The notes beneath the pieces were generated by a model. The model ran no database searches, was not told the origin of the DNA, and saw only the letters and a list, made by a program, of their open reading frames with translations. The position numbers and the translations under genes are program-made. This document shows, one piece after another, positions 1 to 5,159 of a DNA stretch of 8,057 nt; within the stretch, counting starts at the first letter, position 1, and each line of letters starts with the position of its first letter. Source of the stretch: an uncultured Ruminococcus sp. (GTDB lineage Bacteria > Bacillota > Clostridia > Oscillospirales > Ruminococcaceae); contig CANQCJ010000093.1 of assembly GCA_947589205.1 (NCBI GenBank), forward strand, positions 1-8,057, given 5' to 3'.

Positions 1-313
1 CGGCTATCACTGCGGCGACCTCCTCCTCTATACCGCTTTCGACTGCCGGGACAGGCGCGGGAGGGGGCGTTACTATCTTTGGAGCTGCTTCGGCAGCGGC
101 GGCTTCTATCGAAGCTTTGGCTTTTTCACTTTTCTTTTTGTTTATGATATCAAATATCTTACCGTAAAGCCACACGAGAGCTATCAAGATGATAAGCCCC
201 AAGAAAACAACGACTATTCCGGTTATTACCACAGAGGCTACCGTCTGCGCGCTCAGATCACGGTCAGATGTGTGGATAACGTTGTCGGTCAACAGCAACA
301 ATTTACCGCCCAT
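1..313 (-). CDS. oadG: OadG-like sodium-pump decarboxylase gamma subunit (partial, C-terminus off the left edge)
   Basis: An open frame of 104 codons runs from ATG at 313-311 to the window edge with no stop. It is preceded by AAAGGAG (324-330) 10 nt upstream, which fixes the start. The protein has a short polar N-terminus, one hydrophobic segment at about residues 24-50 ending in VWLYGKIFDII, a basic/charged stretch (58-66), an Ala/Pro-rich linker (70-90), and an acidic EEEVAAVIA tail at 97-104. This order of one membrane helix, Pro/Ala linker and EEE-(V/I)AA repeat is typical of the OadG family (gamma subunit of Na+-transporting oxaloacetate or methylmalonyl-CoA decarboxylases). These subunits sit in the inner membrane and help assemble the biotin-dependent Na+ pump. 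The substrate cannot be told from this subunit. The rest of the operon (biotin carrier, beta subunit) would lie to the left, outside the window. The exact symbol is a family-level assignment. Confidence 0.8.
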   Translation of the reverse strand, partial: MGGKLLLLTDNVIHTSDRDLSAQTVASVVITGIVVVFLGLIILIALVWLYGKIFDIINKKKSEKAKASIEAAAAEAAPKIVTPPPAPVPAVESGIEEEVAAVIA

Positions 314-374
314 ATTTACTTTACTCCTTTATGTCGGATTTTTCACGATATTACTTATCGCTCAATCATTAATA

Positions 375-403
375 ATTATACACCTTTTTTTCACAAATTA
401 CAA
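375..403 (-). promoter_or_regulatory. Putative sigma-A promoter of the oadG-like gene
   Basis: On the - strand a perfect TATAAT -10 box (375-380) is preceded by TTGTAA (398-403, 4/6 to TTGACA) at exactly 17 bp. Transcription would start near 367-369, giving a leader of about 55 nt before the ATG at 313. The surrounding DNA is strongly AT-rich, which raises the chance of accidental TATAAT matches, so the perfect spacing is the main support. Confidence 0.55.
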
Positions 404-520
404 GTACCAAACTACAATTATTCCCTAAAACAATTATCAACTTTTTTGCACATTTTTTTTAAAAAATAATTAATAATATAAATTTCAGCAAAATTTAAAG
501 CTTTGTTCCCACTGTTGGTA

Positions 521-526
521 TATAAT
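521..526 (+). promoter_or_regulatory. Possible -10 box for the mscS-family gene
   Basis: TATAAT lies on the + strand 40 nt before the ATG at 567. No recognisable -35 hexamer sits at 16-18 bp; the nearest T-rich stretch is TTTAAA at 494-499, 21 bp away. If real, the promoter relies mainly on its -10 element. It would be divergent from the oadG promoter about 120 bp to the left. Apart from these two promoters and the ribosome binding sites, the spacer 314-566 is A/T runs with no ORF I would support. Confidence 0.4.
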
Positions 527-566
527 TAATGTAAATATATTCAGTAAGGGAGGCAGATCTTGCTTT

Positions 567-1370
567 ATGCTGGAAAAAACAGGTGAAAGACTGCTCGAAT
601 ACGCGCCTAATCTGCTTTTTGCGCTTATTCTCGCGGTTTTGGGCTTTATTGTAATAAAGCTTGCTATCGTAATGCTCAAAAAGGCTCTCGGACGTTCGCG
701 GCTCGATCCTATCGCGGCTTCGTTTCTTATATCGCTGTTAAGAGCGGTGCTGTACGTTATCCTCGGGGTCATGATACTTTCTCAGCTTAAAGTGCCTATG
801 TCGTCTATCGTCGCCGCTCTCGGCACGGCGGGACTGGCTATAGGTCTCGCCATGAAGGACAGCCTTAGCAACGTTGCGGGAGGGTTCATTCTTATGTTCA
901 ACCGCCCGTTCAAGGCAGGCGATTTCGTTGAGATCAACGGCAGCGAGGGTACGGTCGATCAGATAACCATTCTTTACACAAAGCTGCTGACCACCGACAA
1001 CAAAGCCGTGCTTATCCCGAACGGCACCGTCGCTTCGGCTACGATAACCAACTATACGCAGGAGGAGCTTCGCAGGCTCGAAATGAAATTTTCCGTTTCG
1101 TATGATTCCGACGTCAAGACCGCGCTTTCTCTTCTTATAAAATGCGCCGAGGATTCGCCGCTTTCGCTCGATACTCCCGAACAGCCCGCCGCCCGCGTAT
1201 GCGCTTATGAGGACAGCTGCGTTAAGCTTATGCTTCGGGTATGGGTGCGCTCAGAAAGTTACTGGGAGCTTTTCTACCGGCTGAACGAATCTATAAGAGA
1301 CGCTTTTGACCGCTCGGGTATCTCGATACCCTTTCCGCAGGCGGATATACATATCACAAGATCGAGTTAA
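567..1370 (+). CDS. mscS: Small-conductance mechanosensitive channel, MscS family
   Basis: This 267-residue protein has the small MscS architecture. MscS channels open under membrane tension and release solutes during hypo-osmotic shock; the family forms homoheptamers in the cytoplasmic membrane. Visible here are TM1 (about 15-38), TM2 (about 50-74) and the Gly/Ala-patterned pore helix TM3 (about 80-111, including GTAGLAIGLAMKDSLSNVAGG). The beta domain follows (112-160) with FNRPFKAGDFVEI and the DNKAVLIPNG signature, then an alpha/beta C-terminal domain ending in the usual IPFPQADIH (254-262). Length is close to the roughly 280 residues of E. coli MscS. The ATG at 567 follows AAGGGAGG (546-553) with a 13-nt gap, somewhat long but the only good site; no alternative start in frame lies between them. 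It is transcribed alone, divergent from the oadG-like gene, and ends in a terminator 3 nt after the stop. Paralogues are common, so the symbol marks the family. Confidence 0.93.
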   Translation: MLEKTGERLLEYAPNLLFALILAVLGFIVIKLAIVMLKKALGRSRLDPIAASFLISLLRAVLYVILGVMILSQLKVPMSSIVAALGTAGLAIGLAMKDSLSNVAGGFILMFNRPFKAGDFVEINGSEGTVDQITILYTKLLTTDNKAVLIPNGTVASATITNYTQEELRRLEMKFSVSYDSDVKTALSLLIKCAEDSPLSLDTPEQPAARVCAYEDSCVKLMLRVWVRSESYWELFYRLNESIRDAFDRSGISIPFPQADIHITRSS

Positions 1371-1373
1371 ACA

Positions 1374-1401
1374 AAAAGCAGGCGCGCAAAAACGCCTGCT
1401 T
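1374..1401. terminator. Bidirectional rho-independent terminator between convergent transcripts
   Basis: A 9-bp perfect stem (1376-1384 with 1393-1401, core GCAGGCG/CGCCTGC) encloses an 8-nt loop. On the - strand it is followed directly by TTTTTGTTT, a canonical U-tract, so it ends the recD2-comFC operon. On the + strand the T-run (TTTTTAT) comes about 5 nt after the stem, so it also serves mscS but less ideally. It overlaps the last stop codon of the - strand operon and begins 3 nt after the mscS stop. Confidence 0.85.
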
Positions 1402-1589
1402 CAGCTTTTTATCGCCGCTTCAAGCTGAGCAAGCTTTGAAGCCATTCTCATTTGCCCGTCAAGCACAAGATACGCCGTCTGCTCGCTTTTGCCGCCGCAA
1501 AGCTCGTTATACGCCGCGCAGCTCTCTATCATTATCTGCTTTATCAGCCTGCGGGCGTCGCTAAGTCCCTTAAGATCGCTCTCAGCCAT
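1401..1589 (-). CDS. Small helical protein, C-terminal part (probably one gene with 1582-1779, frameshifted)
   Basis: From ATG at 1589 this ORF encodes 62 residues, starting MAESDLKGLSDARRLIKQ and ending LAQLEAAIKS. It is predicted helical, soluble, with no membrane segment and two cysteines. The frame stays open upstream to a TTG at 1649, and codons there (RWEMERMAESD) already look like protein. Codon use (ATA, AGC, GCG, CTT) matches the neighbours. The upstream ORF at 1582-1779 is in another frame, and its TGA overlaps this ATG in ATGGCTGA. Two readings are possible. Either the two are translationally coupled small genes (GGGAG and GGAG lie 9 and 4 nt before this ATG), or they are one gene of about 125 residues split by a one-base shift near 1610-1613. 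I favour the second. I do not recognise the family with confidence. Confidence 0.5.
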   Translation of the reverse strand: MAESDLKGLSDARRLIKQIMIESCAAYNELCGGKSEQTAYLVLDGQMRMASKLAQLEAAIKS

Positions 1590-1779
1590 TCGCTCCATCT
1601 CCCATCGCGTTTTGTATCCGTGAAGCATGATCCAGCGCGGACGCCGCAAGCTTTTCGTATTCCGTTTTTAACTGCGGCGAAGCCGTTCGGCTTGAAAGCT
1701 GAACAAACCGCTCCGCAAGCTCGGAGCAGGACGACAGCAGGCATTTTAACTGTAAACGCTCTTTTTCTGCGCTTAACAT
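1582..1779 (-). CDS. Small helical protein, N-terminal part (probably one gene with 1401-1589, frameshifted)
   Basis: This 65-residue ORF has a clear start: ATG at 1779 with AGAGGTGAT about 5-7 nt upstream, 46 nt after the comFC stop, so it is probably the last gene of the recD2-comFC operon. The first 56 residues are Leu/Ala/Glu/Lys-rich and helical (AEKERLQLKCLLSSCSELAE, then KTEYEKLAASALDHASRIQ). The final AMGDGANG is unlike that pattern and looks like out-of-frame reading. Removing one base from the A4 run (1610-1613, T on the + strand) joins residue 56 to TRWEMERMAESD and gives one continuous protein of about 125 residues ending at 1401. The N-terminal half faintly resembles the two-helix ferritin-like layout of spore-coat CotF-type proteins, but this is only an impression. 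It could also be a real pseudogene, a sequencing error, or two coupled ORFs. Confidence 0.5.
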   Translation of the reverse strand: MLSAEKERLQLKCLLSSCSELAERFVQLSSRTASPQLKTEYEKLAASALDHASRIQNAMGDGANG

Positions 1780-1796
1780 AAACTATCACCTCTTAC

Positions 1797-1812
1797 GCAA
1801 ATTAGCATTTGC
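1797..1812 (-). repeat. Short inverted repeat before the small gene
   Basis: GCAAAT (1797-1802) and ATTTGC (1807-1812) form a perfect 6-bp stem with a 4-nt loop, between the comFC stop and the ribosome binding site of the next gene. No T-run follows on either strand in the needed position, so it is not a standard terminator. It could be a minor processing or pausing structure, or chance. Confidence 0.35.
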
Positions 1813-1825
1813 AAAAAAGCGGCGT

Positions 1826-2500
1826 TTATTCGTTTTTTTCAAGAAACGTTTTGCAGATCGTCAGCACGCAGACTTTATCCGCGCCCAAAACCTTTAAAAG
1901 CTTTGAACAGCAGTCGGCGGTCGAACCGGTCGTCATTATATCGTCGCACAATATCAGCGTTTTTCCGTCGAGTCTATGAGCGTTTTCCGCCGTATCATAG
2001 GCTTTTTCTGCCGCCTCTCTGCGCTGCGCGGCTGTAAGCTCATGCTGCGCCGTACCGTCGTTTTTATGGATAAGCAGACTAAGATCAATTTTTATCCCCG
2101 TCAGCCCTGCGATCTCACTTGCGTAAAGCTCCGCCTGATTAAAGCCGCGTTTTCGCTGCTTTTTGCGCGCCATCGGGACTGCCGTTATTATGCACTCATT
2201 CGTTTTTTCTTTTTCGGCAAAGTAATTTTCAAACGTTTTCCGCGCGAAATACCCCGCAAGCTCCGTGCGTCTGCCGAGCTTGAACGACAGCACGGCGTCT
2301 CTCGGCTTGCCGTCATAGCTGTAAAGCGAAAAGGCTTCGTCAAAGCTTTTGCCCGAAGCGTCGGTATAGATATTTTCTTCTGTCAATACGCATTCATCGC
2401 AGAAGCTTTCGTTCCACGCTATGACATTATTGCAGCAAAGGCAGCGGTTCGGGAGAAAAATATCCGCTATAAAATCAAAGCAGCGTTTGCTGTTCTTCAT
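1826..2500 (-). CDS. comFC: ComF family protein (ComFC-type phosphoribosyltransferase-like)
   Basis: A 224-residue protein with the ComFC layout. An N-terminal zinc-ribbon-like cysteine set (C20-x2-C23 and C34-x2-C37) is followed by a type I phosphoribosyltransferase-like domain. Its family motif TAVPMARKKQRKRGFNQAE lies at about 106-124, and the PRPP-binding loop LILCDDIMTTGST at 182-194. ComFC proteins are cytoplasmic and required for natural transformation in Bacillus and other bacteria. The phosphoribosyl chemistry is assumed from the fold; the substrate is not known from sequence. Length is normal (220-250). The start lies inside recD2: GTG at 2503 or ATG at 2500 in the same frame, both served by AAGGAG (2511-2516). 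I chose ATG, with a 10-nt gap. The 26-nt overlap with the recD2 end implies co-transcription and translational coupling. No comFA helicase lies next to it in this window. Confidence 0.92.
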   Translation of the reverse strand: MKNSKRCFDFIADIFLPNRCLCCNNVIAWNESFCDECVLTEENIYTDASGKSFDEAFSLYSYDGKPRDAVLSFKLGRRTELAGYFARKTFENYFAEKEKTNECIITAVPMARKKQRKRGFNQAELYASEIAGLTGIKIDLSLLIHKNDGTAQHELTAAQRREAAEKAYDTAENAHRLDGKTLILCDDIMTTGSTADCCSKLLKVLGADKVCVLTICKTFLEKNE

Positions 2501-4715
2501 CACCGTTAAGCTCCTTGAGCATCTCCTTTAAGCAGGTATAGCGCAGCATTCGCCTGTCGTTGTCTATCATAAATTCCACCCGCTTGCTGTTTCCGATTAT
2601 TATAAGCAGTTTTTTCGCGCGCGTCACCGCCGTATACAGCAGGTTTCTGTAATAGAGCTTGTCATATCCGCCGAAAACCGTAAGTATCACCGCGTCAAAC
2701 TCGCTGCCCTGACTTTTGTGCACCGTGACGGCGTAGGCGGGCTCTAAATTGTTCAGCATATCCGCGGTATAGACCGCTTCCCTGCCGTCAAAATCTACTT
2801 TGAGCGTCCGCGTTATCCTGTCGCAGGAAACTATCCGCCCGATATCGCCGTTAAATATCCCCGCTCCGCTCTCGTTTTTTTCTCCCTCGGTCTTATGCCA
2901 GATAATGTCATAATCGTTTTTCGTCTGCATTACCTTGTCTCCCGTCCTGTAGGTGAATATCGGGGCAGCTATCTCGCTTTTTCCCTTGGCGGGCGGGTTA
3001 AGCTCGCTTTGCAGGACTTTGTTCAGCTCTATCGTTCCGGCAGGACCCTTGCGGGTCGGGGAAAGCACCTGTATATCTTCAAACGGCGAAAAGCCGTACG
3101 CTTTGGGCAGACGCGTTTTGCAAAGCTCTGCGGTAAGCGTTTGAAGATCGGTATAATCCAGACGCTGGAAGAAAAAGAAATCCTTGTCCTTTTCGGTAAG
3201 ATCTATATGCTGTCCGCTGACGATCCTATGAGCGTTTGTGATTATCGCGCTTTTTTGCGCCTGACGGAATATCTGCGTCAGCCTTACCACCGGCATTACT
3301 CCGCTCGCCATTATATCCTTTAGAACATTGCCCGCTCCAACGCTCGGAAGCTGGTCGGAATCGCCGACAAGCACCAGCTTGCAGGTCATGCCTATACCCT
3401 TTAGCACCGCCTCGAACAAAAGCGTGTCCACCATCGACATCTCGTCTATTATCAGCGCGTCGCATTCAAGCATATTGTCCTCGTCATGGACAAAGCATAT
3501 TTTTTCCGAATCCACCGGCTTTACCTCGAGCAGACGGTGTATCGTTTTGGCTTCGCAGCCGGTTATATCCGTCAGCCGCTTTGCCGCTCTGCCTGTAGGC
3601 GCGGAGACCATGACGTTTAATCCCTGCTGCTTGTACATATCTATTATCGCGTTGAGCGTGGTGGTCTTTCCGGTGCCCGGTCCGCCGGTTATCACTATAA
3701 AGCCATAGGACAGCGCAAGATTTATCGCTCTGCGCTGAAGCTCGTCGTATTTTACTCCGCTTTTCCTTTCGGCTTTGTCTATAAGATCGGAAAAATCTAT
3801 CCTGTTGTCATATGAACATTCCTTCATGACCGACAATCGGCGCGATATGTAATTTTCCGCGCGGAAATAATCGGCAAGCATTATGAATTTGCGACCCTTT
3901 TTGATATAGCAATAGAGTGTTTCCTCTTCAAGTCCGTCCGCAAGCGTTTTGTCAAAAAGCGAGGCTTCTATCCCTAAAAACTTACAGGTCACCTCGCTTA
4001 ATTTGTCTATCGGCAGGCAGGTATGACCGGCGTCGGCGTTTTGCCTTAAAACACACTCGATACCCGCGCGGACGCGGTTTTCACTGTTTTCGGGCAGCTC
4101 GAGCCTTGCGGCTATCCTGTCGGCGACCGTAAAGGAGATCCCCAAGTAGGGCGTACACAGAAGATAGGGGTTAGCCCGTATAAGCATTTCGGCGTGCTCG
4201 CCCCAGCGTTTGAACGCGCGCACGCTTACCGACACCGGTATATCGAACTGCGAAAGAAATATCATCAGCGTTCTTGCCGCGAAGGTCTGTTTGAACTGCT
4301 TGGATATTTTTTCCGCTTTTGCTTTGCTGATACCCTCTATTTCTGTAAGGCGTTCGGGGGAATTTTCGAGTATCTCAAAGGTCTTGTCGCCGAATTTGTC
4401 GACGAGAGCCTTCGCCGTCAGCGGCCCTATCCCCTTGACCGCGCCGTTTGTCAGGTATTTTTTTATCGCCGAAGCGGTCTTGGGCAGACTTCTTTCGCAG
4501 TATTCGCATTTGAACTGCTCTCCGAATTTTTTGTGGACGACAAAGCTTCCGGTACAGATAAGCTCCTCGCCCTCCTCGACGCTGCCAAGCTCTCCGACAA
4601 CACATATCAGATCATTGCCGCTCGCCAGCATTATCACCGCAAAGCCGCTCTCATCGTTTCTGTATACTATGCTGTCAACTTCGCCCTCTATTTTTTGCTC
4701 AACTGCTTGTTCCAT
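2475..4715 (-). CDS. recD2: RecD2-type ATP-dependent DNA helicase (RecD/TraA superfamily 1)
   Basis: A 746-residue protein, close to the usual 710-800 for RecD2. RecD2 is a 5'-to-3' SF1B DNA helicase that acts without RecBC in replication-fork maintenance and repair. Visible in order: N-terminal OB-like region (about 8-75); tandem helix-hairpin-helix region (about 87-140, with KGIGPLTAKALVDKFG and IEGISKAKAEKI); Walker A GGPGTGKTT (344-352, Lys350); Walker B LIIDEMSMVD (421-430); motif III VGDSDQLPSVG (450-460); Arg in QIFRQ (481-485); and C-terminal motifs VTVHKSQGSEFD (664-675) and LLYTAVTRAKK (692-702). All key residues are present, so it should be an active ATPase/helicase. ATG at 4715 lies 9 nt after the stop of the preceding gene; the only Shine-Dalgarno match is weak (AAGG, 7 nt away), suggesting coupling to that gene. 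Its end overlaps comFC. Confidence 0.96.
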   Translation of the reverse strand: MEQAVEQKIEGEVDSIVYRNDESGFAVIMLASGNDLICVVGELGSVEEGEELICTGSFVVHKKFGEQFKCEYCERSLPKTASAIKKYLTNGAVKGIGPLTAKALVDKFGDKTFEILENSPERLTEIEGISKAKAEKISKQFKQTFAARTLMIFLSQFDIPVSVSVRAFKRWGEHAEMLIRANPYLLCTPYLGISFTVADRIAARLELPENSENRVRAGIECVLRQNADAGHTCLPIDKLSEVTCKFLGIEASLFDKTLADGLEEETLYCYIKKGRKFIMLADYFRAENYISRRLSVMKECSYDNRIDFSDLIDKAERKSGVKYDELQRRAINLALSYGFIVITGGPGTGKTTTLNAIIDMYKQQGLNVMVSAPTGRAAKRLTDITGCEAKTIHRLLEVKPVDSEKICFVHDEDNMLECDALIIDEMSMVDTLLFEAVLKGIGMTCKLVLVGDSDQLPSVGAGNVLKDIMASGVMPVVRLTQIFRQAQKSAIITNAHRIVSGQHIDLTEKDKDFFFFQRLDYTDLQTLTAELCKTRLPKAYGFSPFEDIQVLSPTRKGPAGTIELNKVLQSELNPPAKGKSEIAAPIFTYRTGDKVMQTKNDYDIIWHKTEGEKNESGAGIFNGDIGRIVSCDRITRTLKVDFDGREAVYTADMLNNLEPAYAVTVHKSQGSEFDAVILTVFGGYDKLYYRNLLYTAVTRAKKLLIIIGNSKRVEFMIDNDRRMLRYTCLKEMLKELNGDEEQQTLL

Positions 4716-4724
4716 AATGACGCC

Positions 4725-5057
4725 TTAAACTCCGTAATTCCTTATTATGTAATCGCTCAACGATGAGATATGTATGCTGTGGACTATCGGATATTCCTGC
4801 GCCAGCCGCCTTGCCGCAAACGCATTGGCGCACGGCTCTGTTATCACAAGCAGTATATCCTTCGCAGTATGCGGGTCGGAAAACATTTCCTCCCAATAGC
4901 AGGACTTTACCCTTCGCTCGAACGCTTCGTCCTCCGGCATTACCGGGATAATTATTATCGACCTGACCCTTCGCCGTTTCTTTGCTGAAAAATATCTCAG
5001 CGTTATCAGAAAAGCTATCGCCAAAAGCAATGCCGCCGCGCAGATGTAAGCATACAT
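4725..5057 (-). CDS. Membrane-anchored protein of unknown function, first gene of the recD2-comFC operon
   Basis: A 110-residue protein I cannot assign. Residues 3-21 form one hydrophobic helix, followed by a basic cluster AKKRRRVR (25-32), which by the positive-inside rule puts the rest in the cytoplasm. The remaining 75 or so residues alternate predicted strands and helices: RSIIIIPV (32-38), a helix with EAFERRVKSCYWEEMF (44-59), KDILLVIT (66-73), ANAFAARRLAQEY (77-89) and IVHSIHI. This resembles a small Rossmann-like alpha/beta domain, though no nucleotide-binding motif is evident. I chose ATG at 5057 because AAAAGGGGC lies 8 nt upstream; an in-frame ATG at 5084 adds nine residues but has no good binding site. 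It sits just after the pnp terminator and 9 nt before recD2, so it is likely co-transcribed with recD2. Confidence 0.8.
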   Translation of the reverse strand: MYAYICAAALLLAIAFLITLRYFSAKKRRRVRSIIIIPVMPEDEAFERRVKSCYWEEMFSDPHTAKDILLVITEPCANAFAARRLAQEYPIVHSIHISSLSDYIIRNYGV

Positions 5058-5079
5058 TTTATCAGCCCCTTTTAAAAAC

Positions 5080-5109
5080 AGCATATGCTTTTAAAAGAGT
5101 TATTGTGAA
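5080..5109 (-). promoter_or_regulatory. Tentative promoter for the recD2-comFC operon
   Basis: Because pnp ends in a strong terminator, the genes from 5057 leftwards need their own promoter. The best match on the - strand is TTCACA (5104-5109, 5/6 to TTGACA) with TATGCT (5080-5085, 4/6) at 18 bp, giving a start near 5073, about 16 nt before the ATG. The -35 overlaps the U-tract of the pnp terminator. The match is weak; readthrough from pnp is the alternative. Confidence 0.3.
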
Positions 5110-5146
5110 AAAAGCCGCACTATTTTTTTGAAAAAACGTGCGGCTT
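5108..5146 (-). terminator. Rho-independent terminator of pnp
   Basis: A 9-bp perfect GC-rich stem AAGCCGCAC / GTGCGGCTT (5112-5120 with 5138-5146), extendable through an A/T-rich inner part, lies about 14 nt after the pnp stop. On the - strand it is followed by a T6 run (5108-5113, partly in the stem base). This is a textbook intrinsic terminator. Confidence 0.92.
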
Positions 5147-5159
5147 ATCGGTTTTATTT

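Noticed and set aside
189..469. + strand ORFs over the oadG start and the AT-rich spacer
   Set aside because: They are antisense to the OadG-like frame or made of low-complexity AT sequence, without binding sites.
485..772. - strand ORF of 95 codons opposite the mscS start
   Set aside because: Overlaps the N-terminus of a certain MscS gene and has no start signal.
1452..1781. + strand ORF of 109 codons opposite the small split gene
   Set aside because: No binding site, Arg/Ala-rich composition, and it would run through the operon end; the - strand frames have better codon use and a clear start.
1544..1789. Third - strand frame (81 codons) over the small gene
   Set aside because: Starts at a GTG inside the binding site of the 1779 ATG; Arg/Val/Phe-rich and unlike a real helix-forming protein.
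1976..2509. + strand ORF of 177 codons opposite comFC
   Set aside because: Antisense to comFC, whose zinc-ribbon and PRPP motifs are intact.
4194..4766. Long + strand ORFs (190 and 172 codons) opposite recD2
   Set aside because: They are antisense to a full-length, motif-complete helicase, have no sensible family features or ribosome binding site, and are Arg/Ser/Pro-rich in the way shadow frames are.
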